From positions 62,001 through 126,000 of the forward strand of contig JAFLCN010000002.1 of the NCBI GenBank assembly GCA_017303555.1: a DNA stretch of 64,000 nucleotides. Direction: 5' to 3'. Shown here one piece after another: positions 44,166 through 54,120 of the stretch. The notes beneath the pieces are model-generated. The model saw nothing but the letters and a program-made list of their open reading frames with translations, did not search any database and had not been told where the DNA came from. Made by a program: the position numbers and the translations under genes. Numbering within the stretch: the first letter of the stretch is position 1; each line of letters starts with the position of its first letter. The DNA is from Planctomycetota bacterium. GTDB lineage: Bacteria; Planctomycetota; Phycisphaerae; Phycisphaerales; UBA1924.

Positions 44166-45560
44166 TCAGGATGGTTTCGTGCCCCGTCCGTAGCCGCGCT
44201 GCGCACGCTGGGCTTCGACCGTGTCGAGATAGTCCTGCGACCTTCGCTGGATCAGCGCCAACTCGTCCTTTGCCGGTTTTTCCAGCGACCAGATGCGCTG
44301 GAGGCCCGCATCCAATTCGTCCTTGATCTGAGGCCACGCACGCGTGCGCGGCACCATGTACGTCCGGTCGCTCTTGGCGATCGCATCGAAGGTGCGGATG
44401 CCGCGGTTGGGGTGGTTTTCCAGAAACGCCGTGCTGCTGACGGCGAGCGGCGAGTTTTTGTAATGGGCCAGCGCCATCGTCTCCACGTTGTCCTGTCTCT
44501 GGAGATACGCCATGAACTCCATGCACGCCTCGGGGTGCTTGACGCCCCTGGGAATCACCATGATGTCGCAGTCGATCAATCCGACCGGATGATTCAAGTC
44601 GAGTTGGCTTTGTATGACGGGCATCGGGATGACGCCATAGTCCAGCATCGGGCGCCCCTGCGCGTCCCTGGGCCCGTGCGCCGTGATCACGTTCGCCAGC
44701 CACGGTCCTTGAATGACCATCGCGAGCTTGCCGGTGAGAAACGCGTTCAGCGGCGAATCGTAATTGCCGAATCCGGCCTTGAAGGTCTTGGTCTGATCGA
44801 CTCCGTGCTCTTCGCTGGTGCGCTGCACCCAATCGAAGCCCGCGATGTTCTCGGGTGAAGCAGTCAGGGCGCGATCCGAATCGGCATCGTACAGCTTGCC
44901 GCCGAACGAATAGCCCCAGATCCAGCTCCACCAGCCCGGCTCGATGTGAAGGAACCCGGCGCGCTCGAGCGCACTTTTGCTTCCGGGGCCGGACCGTTTC
45001 ATGATCTTGCGATTTGCGGCTTCGAGTTCTTCCACCGAAAGGGGCGGACGTTCCGGGTCGAGCCCGGCATCGCGGAAGATCTGCTTGTTGTAATACAGCG
45101 CCAGTACGCCGCCCGTGTTGACAACGGCCCACTGCCGATTCTTCTTTGTGACCGGGTCGGGGTGCATCAGCACCGGGCGGAAGCCCTGCGCATACCGCTC
45201 GGGCCGAACTTCGCCCTTGACGTCGAGTTCGTCGAGGGGCAGAATCGCGCCGGTCTCGGCGTACTGCGGGACGTTGTAGTTCCAGAGGCCGACCAGATCG
45301 GGTGGATCGCCGGCCGCGATGCTGATGAGGGCCTTCTGGTCGATGCCCGCCGTGGTGAGATACCGCACCCGGATGCGATTCTGGCTGTCGTTGAAGCGGT
45401 CGATGATCTTTTGCATCGCCCGGGCCTCGTGGCCGGTCCACTTTTCCCAGTAGTCAAGGACGATGCGGCCATCGGAGGTCTGCTTCGCCCCTCGTGGCCC
45501 GAATGCAGCGAAGCCAACTCCGCCGGCGATCATGGCCGCCAGGGCGGTTCGGCGCGACAT
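44166..45560 (-). CDS. Sugar ABC transporter solute-binding protein
   Basis: Periplasmic binding protein of 464 residues that would deliver a sugar to the permease pair. MSRRTALAAMIAGGVGFAAF is a Tat-like export signal with twin arginine; the body begins VLDYWEKWTGHE, the usual opening of the MalE/UgpB family, and contains DLVGLWNYNVPQYAETG and GKLAMVIQGPWLAN. The ATG at 45560 was chosen because the signal peptide begins there; no ribosome-binding site is clear. It is 152 bases upstream of the MalF-like gene and first of the set. Confidence 0.88.
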   Translation of the reverse strand: MSRRTALAAMIAGGVGFAAFGPRGAKQTSDGRIVLDYWEKWTGHEARAMQKIIDRFNDSQNRIRVRYLTTAGIDQKALISIAAGDPPDLVGLWNYNVPQYAETGAILPLDELDVKGEVRPERYAQGFRPVLMHPDPVTKKNRQWAVVNTGGVLALYYNKQIFRDAGLDPERPPLSVEELEAANRKIMKRSGPGSKSALERAGFLHIEPGWWSWIWGYSFGGKLYDADSDRALTASPENIAGFDWVQRTSEEHGVDQTKTFKAGFGNYDSPLNAFLTGKLAMVIQGPWLANVITAHGPRDAQGRPMLDYGVIPMPVIQSQLDLNHPVGLIDCDIMVIPRGVKHPEACMEFMAYLQRQDNVETMALAHYKNSPLAVSSTAFLENHPNRGIRTFDAIAKSDRTYMVPRTRAWPQIKDELDAGLQRIWSLEKPAKDELALIQRRSQDYLDTVEAQRAQRGYGRGTKPS

Positions 45561-45726
45561 CGTCGAGAATTTGGAGGGTTCGTCGGACAAGGGGAATAGC
45601 CTAGCAATCCGACCGACGGCTGAAAACGGTTCCAGGATCGCGCCGGCCTGTGCCGAAATCCCAAATAGTGCAAAATCCGCTCGTTGGCGGATCGGCAAAG
45701 AGGTGAAAAGGCCAGATTGACCGGGT

Positions 45727-46011
45727 CTACGCGGCCTTCTGGTCGTCCGGCTCGGCGGGCAGAAGTTCAACTTCACCGGTTTGGGCCGCTTCCTGCATCG
45801 CCCGCATGCGGGCCTGATACTGCTGCTGGAGCTTGGCGACCCCGACCTGAAGATCGTGCATATAGGTCTGGTTTCGCACGGCCGTCGCAAGGGTGTACAG
45901 CGTGGCCAGAGCGGAGCACGCGATCAACGCGACGACCACAATCCACGAGTTTCCCAGAATCTCGGCCATGAGCATCTGAATCGTCCCCGGGGGTGCGCGA
46001 CTTTTGTCCAT
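45727..46011 (-). CDS. Small single-helix membrane protein
   Basis: Unrecognised protein of 94 residues with one membrane helix (about 23-45) and then a helical, Gln-rich segment that may form a coiled coil (about 48-80). Internal methionines at 13 and 15 are alternative starts. It lies after the solute-binding protein gene's 5' flank, on the same strand as that gene and divergent from the large envelope protein gene. Function unknown. Confidence 0.55.
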   Translation of the reverse strand: MDKSRAPPGTIQMLMAEILGNSWIVVVALIACSALATLYTLATAVRNQTYMHDLQVGVAKLQQQYQARMRAMQEAAQTGEVELLPAEPDDQKAA

Positions 46012-46104
46012 CTCCGCGAACCGTGTGCCGACTTCGATTTTCCCGCGCCGGGTTCCGATTGCCGCTCGCCAACACGCCCGCGTGTTGCTTTAGAATGTGG
46101 AGAG

Positions 46105-48501
46105 ATGCTCACACGACTGCCGCTTTGCTTCCTTTTGCTTGCCGCCCTCATTGTGCGATCGCCTTTGGCGGCGGCGCAGTCGCCCGGCACCGACGAAATC
46201 AAGGTGGAGGCCCCCGAGTTCGGCATAGGAAACGTCTGCCGGGCGGGCGATTGGTGCGGGGTGCGGCTGCGACTGACCGATTCCGCGATTAAGCAGCGGG
46301 AGGTGCTCATCCGGGTCGTCATGACCGACGCCGACGGCGACCGCCCGGCCTATTCCCGCAGCATCACGCTCAATCCGGGGGCGACGATGGACGCCTGGGT
46401 TTATTTCCGCCTGCCCTTCTGGTTCCGCACGGGCGAAACGGTGCTCGTGCTGGTCAACGAACCTATTGCCGACGATCGAGAGGCGATCGGGTTGCGTGCG
46501 GGCAGGCTGCTGGCACGCAGGCAAATACTGCCGGGCGGGAAGGTGCAGGACGCGGGCACGCCGCTGATCGGGGTGATCGGGGCCCACGAGATGGGGCTTC
46601 GGCAATACGCGACGGTGGCTTCGCTCGGGTCGATGTTGTACCCGGCGCTCGGTCACGAGGCGGTCGAATCGGTTGCGGGGCTGACCGCCAAAGGCCTTCC
46701 CGATCGCTGGCTGGGATTGGCGTCGCTGGAGACGCTTGTCTGGGGCGACTCTGGGGGCGGGACGGATGCCGACATCAGCCAGCTCCGGGGCGAGCGCACC
46801 CGGTCGATCAAAGAATGGGTGCAGCGCGGCGGGCACCTGGTGGTCGTGTTGCCTCCCAGCGGGCAGGCGTGGACCAACGCGACGACCAACGAGCTTCTCG
46901 ACATCCTTCCAACCGTGAACATCGTGCGGCGGGAAGGTGTGGATCTGTCCGAGTACCGCGGCTTGTTGACGCGGAGCAAGGAATCGGCGCTTCCGCGATC
47001 GGCCGTCTTGCACGTTTTTGAGCCTTTGAACGCCGCGGCACCGGGCGATGCCATCCGTGTCCTTTCCGGTCCGAAGGGAGAATGCGTGGTTGCGCGACGA
47101 ATCGTGGGAGTTGGCGCGGTCACGCTGGTCGGGTTTGACCTTTCGTCCCGTGTTTTCTCGCAAGGTGGCGTGCTGGATGCCGACGTGTTCTGGCACAGGG
47201 TGCTCGGGAAACGCGGAATCCTCCAGCCCGACCCGAAAGAAGTGGTGAATCGGGGGCAGACCATTGCGGTCGATCACGTCATCGCTTCGCAGATCGCAAA
47301 GCGTGGCACAGCGGTGACCGGCGTCTTCCTGGGTGTCACGGTCTTCCTGATTTACTGGGTGCTCGCCGGGCCGCTCGGGTTTGCCCTGTTGAAAGCACGC
47401 AAGGCGACGCGGTTTGCGTGGCTTGGGTTCATGCTGACAGCGATTGCGTTCACCGGACTCGCCTTCGGTGCGGCGACCTGGTTCCGGCCGCGCCGGTTCG
47501 AGGCAACGCACCTCACCACGCTTGATCACATCTACGGGCAGAACATCCAGCGGGCACGCTCGTGGATGAGCCTGATGCTGCCGCACGATGGGACGGTGCG
47601 GATCGTCGCCCCGGACAGCGACGGGCAGCCGCAGGTGCCGGGTGTTCGCCACGATCTCGGCGGCGTGCTCTCTCCGTGGGACCCGGTGGGCAATTCGCAG
47701 CGCAGCGGGTTTCTTGATGGCCGCGAATATCAGGTGGACGGGCGCGACCCGATCCTGCTGGACCTGCCGTCGCGATCGACCGTCAAGCAGGTGCAGCTCG
47801 ATTGGGCGGGTTCGCCCCGGTGGGCGATGCCCCATCCGTACCAGGGCGGAACGATCAAGGCCGACGGCGCGAAGCTCAACGGTTCGCTGGTGCACGAGTT
47901 GCCGGGTCCGATCCACGATCTGTTGATCTGCCACGTTATCGGCCAGCAGCCTGTCGGCGTGGACACCCGTTCGCGGCTCGTATCGCGCGTGCAGTTCTGG
48001 AAGTGGCCCGCGAACAAGGAATGGGCCCCGAATGTGCCGCTGGATCTGACGGTCGAGACCGAGCAGACCCAGGCGATGAACTCGGGCGAGCTGTACCTGA
48101 GCAACATCGTTCCCACATCGAACTTCGCCATGGGAATCACTCCGGCCGGCGACGCGCGGGCGTTTCGGTCGGTGGTTGAGGCGATGACCGCCTCGACCTT
48201 GTTCCCGGAGCTTGGGATTCCCGACGACGCCGGAAAACAATCGTCGATGTCGGTGGCGGTGCTCCGACGGGAAGCGACGCAGACGCTCGACATGGCCCGC
48301 TGGTTCAGCCAGCCGTGTGTCATCGTCATCGGCTTCGTCGGGGGCGGCGCATCGCAGGGCGGCGCGGCGGCGCCGGTGACGGTGAGCATCGATGGTGCTC
48401 CGATGGAAACCAGCGGAATGACCGTCGTTCGATGGGTCTATCCGCTTGCCGATGTTCCGCCGGGTTGGCGAACCTTCGGCGACCTTCCGGACGCCAAGTA
48501 G
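46105..48501 (+). CDS. Large envelope protein with signal peptide, unknown
   Basis: Protein of 798 residues. A signal peptide (about 1-24) leads into a beta-rich external domain; about residues 80-280 have the look of a Rossmann or glutamine-amidotransferase-like domain (SIKEWVQRGGHLVVVLPPSG). Two membrane helices lie at about 405-430 and 437-457, and another external beta-rich domain follows. The layout resembles uncharacterised membrane proteins near BatA-type genes, but I cannot name a family. The longest frame from 45781 is rejected because the signal peptide starts at 46105. A GGAG lies unusually close (two bases) to the ATG. Confidence 0.7.
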   Translation: MLTRLPLCFLLLAALIVRSPLAAAQSPGTDEIKVEAPEFGIGNVCRAGDWCGVRLRLTDSAIKQREVLIRVVMTDADGDRPAYSRSITLNPGATMDAWVYFRLPFWFRTGETVLVLVNEPIADDREAIGLRAGRLLARRQILPGGKVQDAGTPLIGVIGAHEMGLRQYATVASLGSMLYPALGHEAVESVAGLTAKGLPDRWLGLASLETLVWGDSGGGTDADISQLRGERTRSIKEWVQRGGHLVVVLPPSGQAWTNATTNELLDILPTVNIVRREGVDLSEYRGLLTRSKESALPRSAVLHVFEPLNAAAPGDAIRVLSGPKGECVVARRIVGVGAVTLVGFDLSSRVFSQGGVLDADVFWHRVLGKRGILQPDPKEVVNRGQTIAVDHVIASQIAKRGTAVTGVFLGVTVFLIYWVLAGPLGFALLKARKATRFAWLGFMLTAIAFTGLAFGAATWFRPRRFEATHLTTLDHIYGQNIQRARSWMSLMLPHDGTVRIVAPDSDGQPQVPGVRHDLGGVLSPWDPVGNSQRSGFLDGREYQVDGRDPILLDLPSRSTVKQVQLDWAGSPRWAMPHPYQGGTIKADGAKLNGSLVHELPGPIHDLLICHVIGQQPVGVDTRSRLVSRVQFWKWPANKEWAPNVPLDLTVETEQTQAMNSGELYLSNIVPTSNFAMGITPAGDARAFRSVVEAMTASTLFPELGIPDDAGKQSSMSVAVLRREATQTLDMARWFSQPCVIVIGFVGGGASQGGAAAPVTVSIDGAPMETSGMTVVRWVYPLADVPPGWRTFGDLPDAK

Positions 48502-48508
48502 TGTCGAA

Positions 48509-49603
48509 TCACTCGAGCGGCGATCGGCCCGCGATGATGCGATCACGCGAGCCGGTCTGCACGACACGGGCGATGAACTGCTGGTAGGAGTCGTTGGCCG
48601 CGTCGGTGTCGGAGCCGAAATACGTCTGCCAGATTTCCGGGCCCGGGCGTTTCTGACGCACGAAGACCGCTGCCTTCGGGCCGAGCTTGTCTTCAACCCG
48701 CTTCAGGATCACACCTTCGGATGCATCCGAAACGACCTGGCGCAGCCCGGCGTGCATCGCAGCGGTTCCGCCTTCGTTCAGCCAGTGGATCAGCGCCCAC
48801 GACTGCGCATACCACGTCAACGCATCGCCGCCGTTGCCGGACGCCGAGATCTGACGCGTCGGACTGGACGACATGACTTCGCGCAAGCTCATGAGCGCTC
48901 CCGCGGCATGCGCCTCGCGCAGCCGATCGAAGCGTTCGGTGTTGGCCCAGGGCAAAAAGATAAAACGGTCCGTGCCCGCCTCGCTCCGGAATCCTTCCAT
49001 GTAGACGGCGATCGCTTCGTCGAGCCAGGTTGGCAACTGCTCTTTGAACGTGGACTGCGCGAACTGGTGCCAGCCCTCGTGTGCCGCGAGCACAAGCGTG
49101 TCGCGCGGGCCGATGTCGTAGAGGACGCTCTTGCCCCCGGCGGTGACGGCTCCGCGCTGGATGGTGAGGTACGGCTCGGCCTTCTCCGCCCAGATCATCT
49201 GCACGCAGCGGAGCCATTCGCTCCGGTTGGCAAGCACGAAGGTCTCCATCCGATCGACCGGCGCGGGAAGGTCGCCGAGTGCGGTGCGGTTGTGGATGAG
49301 CGAGGCTTCCAGAAACGCGGGGAGACGCGCGTTCAAGCCGGAATTCGCGGTGGTGTAGATGCGGAAGGACTTGGTGGTCAGCGCTTCGCCCGTGGACGAG
49401 CCGAACTCCCACGAATCGCGGGCGAGGACTGGGCTCGTTTTCGCAGCGCTCGTTGCAGAAGCCTGCGGAAGTTCGAAGCCGCTCCTGTGTTCGGTGGTTT
49501 CGCATCCAGGCAGTGCGAGCGCGAGAGCAAGCATCGGGCCGAACGCGCGCGCGTGACCGATCGACAGACGTCCGGCTTCACCGGAAACAAAAGCGAAGCT
49601 CAC
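48509..49603 (-). CDS. Lipoprotein with HExxH zinc-peptidase motif (DUF1570-like)
   Basis: Protein of 364 residues with a lipobox LPGC near residue 34, so the mature protein is lipid-anchored outside. The peptidase motif is AAHEGWHQF (about 163-171), followed 20 residues later by LPTWLDEAIAVY, which supplies the third, acidic zinc ligand as in gluzincins. This is the pattern of the DUF1570-type planctomycete proteins. The GTG at 49603 overlaps the valS stop by four bases (GTGA), so the two genes are coupled, although their functions are unrelated. Confidence 0.75.
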   Translation of the reverse strand: MSFAFVSGEAGRLSIGHARAFGPMLALALALPGCETTEHRSGFELPQASATSAAKTSPVLARDSWEFGSSTGEALTTKSFRIYTTANSGLNARLPAFLEASLIHNRTALGDLPAPVDRMETFVLANRSEWLRCVQMIWAEKAEPYLTIQRGAVTAGGKSVLYDIGPRDTLVLAAHEGWHQFAQSTFKEQLPTWLDEAIAVYMEGFRSEAGTDRFIFLPWANTERFDRLREAHAAGALMSLREVMSSSPTRQISASGNGGDALTWYAQSWALIHWLNEGGTAAMHAGLRQVVSDASEGVILKRVEDKLGPKAAVFVRQKRPGPEIWQTYFGSDTDAANDSYQQFIARVVQTGSRDRIIAGRSPLE

Positions 49604-52600
49604 AGCGCCGCCAGTGCGGCGGCCGCCGCGTCTTTGTCCGCCTTTGCCTTGGCGAGCTGATCCTGCGTCTGTTTCACCATTGCGGGCGGAGCTTTCTGGG
49701 CGTAACCCGGGTTGTTCAGCCGACCTTCAAGTGTGGCGATCGACTTCTCGTTGTCGGAAATGACTTTCTGAAGACGCTCGCGCTCGGCGGTGGTATCGCC
49801 CGCTGCCGCGGCATCCTTCAGATTGCTGAGATGGAGCTGTGAAGACTCAAACGCCATCGCCACCGAGTTCGCAGCGGGGGCGCTCGGCGTGATCGTCTCA
49901 ACGCCCGCAAGTGTCTGCACGAGCGCGGACGCGTCGGCATCGAGCAGCCCGGCGGGTGCGTGCAGCGTGATCCGGCGCTTGGGCTGCACAGCATGCTGCG
50001 ATCGCACCTCGCGGATGGCGGTGATGAGCGCCCGCGCTCGCTCAAACGCAGCCTCAGTCTTCTCATCGCGCAGCGAGGCATTTACTTCCGGCCAGCCAGC
50101 GGTGCAGAGCAAATCGCCCTTGCGCGATGCGCCGAGCGAAATGCCCCGCACAGTCGCCGCGGGGATCAGCCGGACCTGCTCATAGACCGCCTCGGTGACA
50201 TACGGCATGATCGGGTGGAGCAGCCGCAGAATGCAATCGAGCGTGGCGCGAAGCACAGCCTGCTGCGCCTTGTCCGTGGCGATGGTGGGCTTGATCGCTT
50301 CGAGATACCAGTCGCAGAAGTCGCGCCACAGCAGGTCGTACATCGTCTGCGCGTAGTTGCTGTACTCGAAGTTCGCGATCGAGTCGTTGATTTCCTTGGT
50401 CGCGGTTGCGAGACGCGAGAGCATCCAGCGGTCGATCAGCGATGTGGGATGTGGGATGTCGGATGTCGGATGTGAAGACGCGCCGAGCATCGACATCGTG
50501 AAGCGTGCCGCGTTCCAGAGCTTGTTGGAGAAGTTGCGGCCGAGGTCGAACTTCGGGCTGGTGTTGCGGCCGGTGGCCGGATCAACGGTCATCGGCATGC
50601 GCACGTCTTGCGTCTGCGTGGTCATCTGACACACTGTGAAACGCATTGCATCGGATCCATGCGTTGCAATGACGTCGAGTGGATCAAGCCCGTTTCGGAG
50701 CGTCTTCGACATCTTCCGGCCTTCGCCGTCTTGAATAACGGCGTGGATGAAGACGTTCTTGAAAGGGAGCGGCCCGCGACCTTGCCCGTTTTGCGCGAGC
50801 GATTCGAGCGCTTTCGGCGTTGTCTTTTCTGCCTGCCACTTCTCGGGCATCAAGTAGCGTTCGAACATCACCATGCGGCTCACCCACAGCGTAATGATTT
50901 CCCGCGCCGTGCAGAGCGTGGTGGTGGGGTTGAAGGCTTGGAGCAGTCCATCGAACGCTGGTCCCGCAGCTCTCGGGTCAGGCCAGCCCATTGTGGAAAT
51001 GGGCCAAAGAGCCGACGAGAACCAAGTGTCTAGGACGTCAGTATCTTGGGCGAATCCGAGGGACTCAATCTGCCCTACCGATATCGCCGTCACGCCGGAA
51101 CTTGCACACACATAGCGAACATATTCATTTGTTGACGGCACAAAGAAGTCGCGAACCCAGAATCCCATGTTCTCAAGTTGGGAGGCGTTTAGGTGACTCG
51201 GAAAAGTCGACCAAAGCCTGTCAAACATCGATTTGGGGATCTCTTCATTCGCTGCAAAGGAGTTCACATTCTCATTTGCCGAATCTGCAAGGCTCTTGCT
51301 CCACACCGGCACCCGATGTCCCCACCAAAGCTGCCGACTAATACACCAATCCCGAATCCCATCATGCCACTGCTCATACGTCTTCGCGTATCGCGCAGGA
51401 TAAAAGCGCAGCGCGCCATCCCCATCTGCTGCTCTGCCGCTCTGCTGCTCTGCCTTCCTCTGCTCCGCCACCAAGGCTCTATTCGCCGCCGGCGCAAGCC
51501 GATCATCCGTCACCTTCACATACCACTGATCGCTCAGATACGGCTCGATGATCGCCTTGCTGCGATCGCTGTGCTTCACGCTGTGGCGATACGGCTTGGT
51601 TTCCGCGAGCAGCGGCACCGACGAGTTATCCACAGTCCGCGCCTTGAACTCTTCGAGCACTTTCTTGCGTGCCTTTTCGCGGGGTAAACCCACAAACAGG
51701 TGCGCATCACCCACATCCGTCCAGCCGTGCTTGTCGCTCACGCTGCCATCCGGGGCGAGCATGTTGATCAGCACCGCGTTGCCGCAGGCTTCGATCGCGG
51801 CCTTGTGACGCAGGCCGATCTCGTAGTCGTTCGGATCGTGCGCGGGCGTCACTTTCAGGAATCCGGTCGCAAACACCGCCTTCGGGTCGCTCTTCGCCGC
51901 TTCCGGGTCCGCCTGCATCGCCGCAGGCAGCACCACGTAATCGTCTTCGATGATCGGGATGATGCGTCCCACTAGCGGTAGTTCGACAAACAGGCCGCGC
52001 AGCGCGTTCGCTCGCTGGTCCTTCGGATTCACCGCGACTGCGGTATCACCCAAGTACGTCTCGGGCCGCGTCGTTGCGACCGTCACCCACGCTTGCTCCT
52101 CGCCCGGATGCTGCTCCGCACCCGGATAGCCGCCGCGGGCAAGTTCGTTCCATGTAATTGGCTGGGGATCGGAAAGCCCACCGCCCGGAAGGGCGGTGCC
52201 ACGATGCACCAGCGGATAGCGCAGGTAGTAGAACGATGAATCGAGTTCCTCGTCGTAGCACTCATCATCGGACACTGCGGTCTGCAGCACCGGATCCCAG
52301 TTCACCAGTCGCTTGCCGCGGTAGATGAGACCATCTTTGAACAAACGGAAAAACGCCTCGCGCACCGCGCGGGCGCACACCTCATCCATCGTGAAGCGCT
52401 GCCGATCCCAATCGCAGGAACAGCCCATGAGCTTGAGCTGATCGGTGATGATTTTTTCGTACTCATCCTTGAACGCCTGCACCTTCGCCACAAACTTCTC
52501 GCGGCCAAGCTGCTGACGCGTCAGCCCCTCATCCTTCTTGAGCCGGCGTTCCACCACGGCCTGCGTTGCGATGCCTGCGTGGTCCGTTCCCGCCATCCAA

Positions 52601-52899
52601 AGTGTTTCAAACCCCATCATCCGGTGCGAGCGCGCCAGCACATCCTGAAGCGTGTTGTTCAGCGCATGGCCCAGGTGCAACCGATCCGTCACGTTCGGGG
52701 GCGGAATGACGATGCAGTACGGCTTGGCTTCCCCGCGCAGGACCCGCTGCGGGTCAGCGTGGAACGCCTTTGCCGCGTCCCAGCGGGCGCGAATACGCTC
52801 CTCGTGATCGGCGGGCTTGTACTGCTTGGGCAGTTCAGCACCCGCGCTGCCCAGCCCGGAACTATTGGAATCAGATGATGGCTTGGAAGTCTCGGTCAT
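49600..52899 (-). CDS. valS: Valine--tRNA ligase
   Basis: Class I aminoacyl-tRNA synthetase of 1099 residues that charges tRNA-Val. HLGHALN (the HIGH motif) is near residue 76 and KMSKT lies at about 728-732; the editing domain contains ATTRPETYLGDTAV, and a C-terminal coiled coil ends the protein. It is longer than usual (about 880-950): a low-complexity stretch with two simple-repeat insertions and an 83-residue segment before DTDVLDTWFSSALWP, lower in GC than its surroundings, replaces the normal connector. The ATG at 52899 overlaps the divergent TPR protein start by 25 bases. Function seems intact since all catalytic motifs are present. Confidence 0.93.
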   Translation of the reverse strand: MTETSKPSSDSNSSGLGSAGAELPKQYKPADHEERIRARWDAAKAFHADPQRVLRGEAKPYCIVIPPPNVTDRLHLGHALNNTLQDVLARSHRMMGFETLWMAGTDHAGIATQAVVERRLKKDEGLTRQQLGREKFVAKVQAFKDEYEKIITDQLKLMGCSCDWDRQRFTMDEVCARAVREAFFRLFKDGLIYRGKRLVNWDPVLQTAVSDDECYDEELDSSFYYLRYPLVHRGTALPGGGLSDPQPITWNELARGGYPGAEQHPGEEQAWVTVATTRPETYLGDTAVAVNPKDQRANALRGLFVELPLVGRIIPIIEDDYVVLPAAMQADPEAAKSDPKAVFATGFLKVTPAHDPNDYEIGLRHKAAIEACGNAVLINMLAPDGSVSDKHGWTDVGDAHLFVGLPREKARKKVLEEFKARTVDNSSVPLLAETKPYRHSVKHSDRSKAIIEPYLSDQWYVKVTDDRLAPAANRALVAEQRKAEQQSGRAADGDGALRFYPARYAKTYEQWHDGIRDWCISRQLWWGHRVPVWSKSLADSANENVNSFAANEEIPKSMFDRLWSTFPSHLNASQLENMGFWVRDFFVPSTNEYVRYVCASSGVTAISVGQIESLGFAQDTDVLDTWFSSALWPISTMGWPDPRAAGPAFDGLLQAFNPTTTLCTAREIITLWVSRMVMFERYLMPEKWQAEKTTPKALESLAQNGQGRGPLPFKNVFIHAVIQDGEGRKMSKTLRNGLDPLDVIATHGSDAMRFTVCQMTTQTQDVRMPMTVDPATGRNTSPKFDLGRNFSNKLWNAARFTMSMLGASSHPTSDIPHPTSLIDRWMLSRLATATKEINDSIANFEYSNYAQTMYDLLWRDFCDWYLEAIKPTIATDKAQQAVLRATLDCILRLLHPIMPYVTEAVYEQVRLIPAATVRGISLGASRKGDLLCTAGWPEVNASLRDEKTEAAFERARALITAIREVRSQHAVQPKRRITLHAPAGLLDADASALVQTLAGVETITPSAPAANSVAMAFESSQLHLSNLKDAAAAGDTTAERERLQKVISDNEKSIATLEGRLNNPGYAQKAPPAMVKQTQDQLAKAKADKDAAAAALAAL
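50441..50475. repeat. Heptamer tandem repeat inside valS
   Basis: Five tandem copies of GATGT(G/C)(G/A). On the coding strand they give the HPTSDIPHPTS segment of ValRS. The unit is not a multiple of three, so gain or loss of one copy would shift the frame. Confidence 0.85.
51426..51457. repeat. Octamer tandem repeat inside valS
   Basis: Three near-perfect copies and one partial copy of CTGC(T/C)GCT. They encode the Gln/Ala/Glu-rich insertion around EQQSGRAAD in ValRS. As with the heptamer, unit changes would disturb the frame. Confidence 0.7.
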
Positions 52900-53966
52900 T
52901 GCAGGGCGAGTGTACGCGTCGGGGGCCCTGCTTTGGGCGTGCGCCCGGCTTCATCCGGCTCGCGGCAGCGGCCTGTGTGCTTCTGATTGCCGCGGTCGTT
53001 TCCGCGGCAATCTACCTGCTTCGAGATCCGGCCGCACCGCTCGACTTTGGCTCGTTCTCCGAAGCGGTTCGCCCGGCGCAAGGCACGGAACCCCCGCCGA
53101 ATGCAGGCGCCAAGAGCGCCGATGCACGCAAGGTGGATGCGATTCTCGATTCCGTGGATGGAATGCTCCAATCCGGAAAGTCGGCCGAGGCCGAGGCGAT
53201 CGTCAAGGGAGCGGTCGAGCAGTATCCTTCCGATCAGCGCCTGCACATCGCATTCGCGGAGTTGATGCTCGGCAAAAACGACCTCGCCGCCGCGTACGAG
53301 AGCTATCTTCGCGCTCTCGCGAGCGGGGATCGCGACGCCAAGCTCGAGTTTCAGGCGGGCACGGTCGCGAGCATGCTCGGCAAATCCGATCGCGCACTGG
53401 AGCACTATGCCGCGGCGCAGACGGCCGACGCGACCAACGCGGAGTATCCGTTGTATCTGGGACAAATCCAGTTGCAACTCGGCAAGCTGGATGAAGCCCG
53501 CGCCAGCCTTGTTCGCGCCGGTCACATCAACCCCGACGACGGTCGGGTCTGGGGCTCGCTGGCGGAGATTGCATTGCGAGAGAACAAGCTCGATGTTGCT
53601 TTGCAGCAGATCGAGAAAGCGCGGGCCATTCAACCCCGCCTCACGCTCTGGCGGTTTGTTGAAGCCAGGATTCACGCGCGCGCCGGGCGGCCGGAGAAAT
53701 CGGTGGAGTTGCTCATCGGGCTCGATGCCGCCGAGCGAGCCTCCGAACCCGTGGCGCGCGTGCTGGCGGATGCGCTTTCGGCGCTCCGCCGCGATGCGGA
53801 AGCCGCGGACGTGTTGGCGCAGGCTTCCGACAAGTCACCGGACAACGCCAACCTCGCGTTCGATGCGGCGCTTCGGGCGCGCAAAGTGGCGGCCGATGAA
53901 CGATTCTCTCGATTGCGTGAACGCGCTGCAAAGCTCGGCCATGTCGGCGCAGCGGAACTGAACTAA
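52875..53966 (+). CDS. Membrane-anchored TPR protein
   Basis: Protein of 363 residues. One membrane helix (about 27-47) is followed by an external or periplasmic tetratricopeptide-repeat array (about 85-360), with repeated A.Y.E.YLRAL/G/LD-type helices such as LGKLDEARASLVRAGHINPDD. It would act as a protein-protein scaffold. The ATG at 52875 lies inside the valS 5' end on the other strand; an in-frame TTG downstream is an alternative. Partner unknown. Confidence 0.7.
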   Translation: MMAWKSRSLQGECTRRGPCFGRAPGFIRLAAAACVLLIAAVVSAAIYLLRDPAAPLDFGSFSEAVRPAQGTEPPPNAGAKSADARKVDAILDSVDGMLQSGKSAEAEAIVKGAVEQYPSDQRLHIAFAELMLGKNDLAAAYESYLRALASGDRDAKLEFQAGTVASMLGKSDRALEHYAAAQTADATNAEYPLYLGQIQLQLGKLDEARASLVRAGHINPDDGRVWGSLAEIALRENKLDVALQQIEKARAIQPRLTLWRFVEARIHARAGRPEKSVELLIGLDAAERASEPVARVLADALSALRRDAEAADVLAQASDKSPDNANLAFDAALRARKVAADERFSRLRERAAKLGHVGAAELN

Positions 53967-54120
53967 TCGAGGGGACGGGAGAGCAAGCTTGGAGTCGAAT
54001 TGGGGCGTTCGCCCGAATTCGCCGCAGGGGCGTCGATCGGATTCCGCTGCATCGGTGCCGGGTGGCACGCCGCCAAGCTCACAAAGAAAGGGTAACACGT
54101 TCTCGGACCACAACTTAGAG

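Noticed and set aside
46090..48696. Open frame of 868 codons on the minus strand
   Set aside because: Antisense to the large envelope protein gene, Arg/Pro/His-rich with no domain; the plus-strand frame has a signal peptide and membrane helices.
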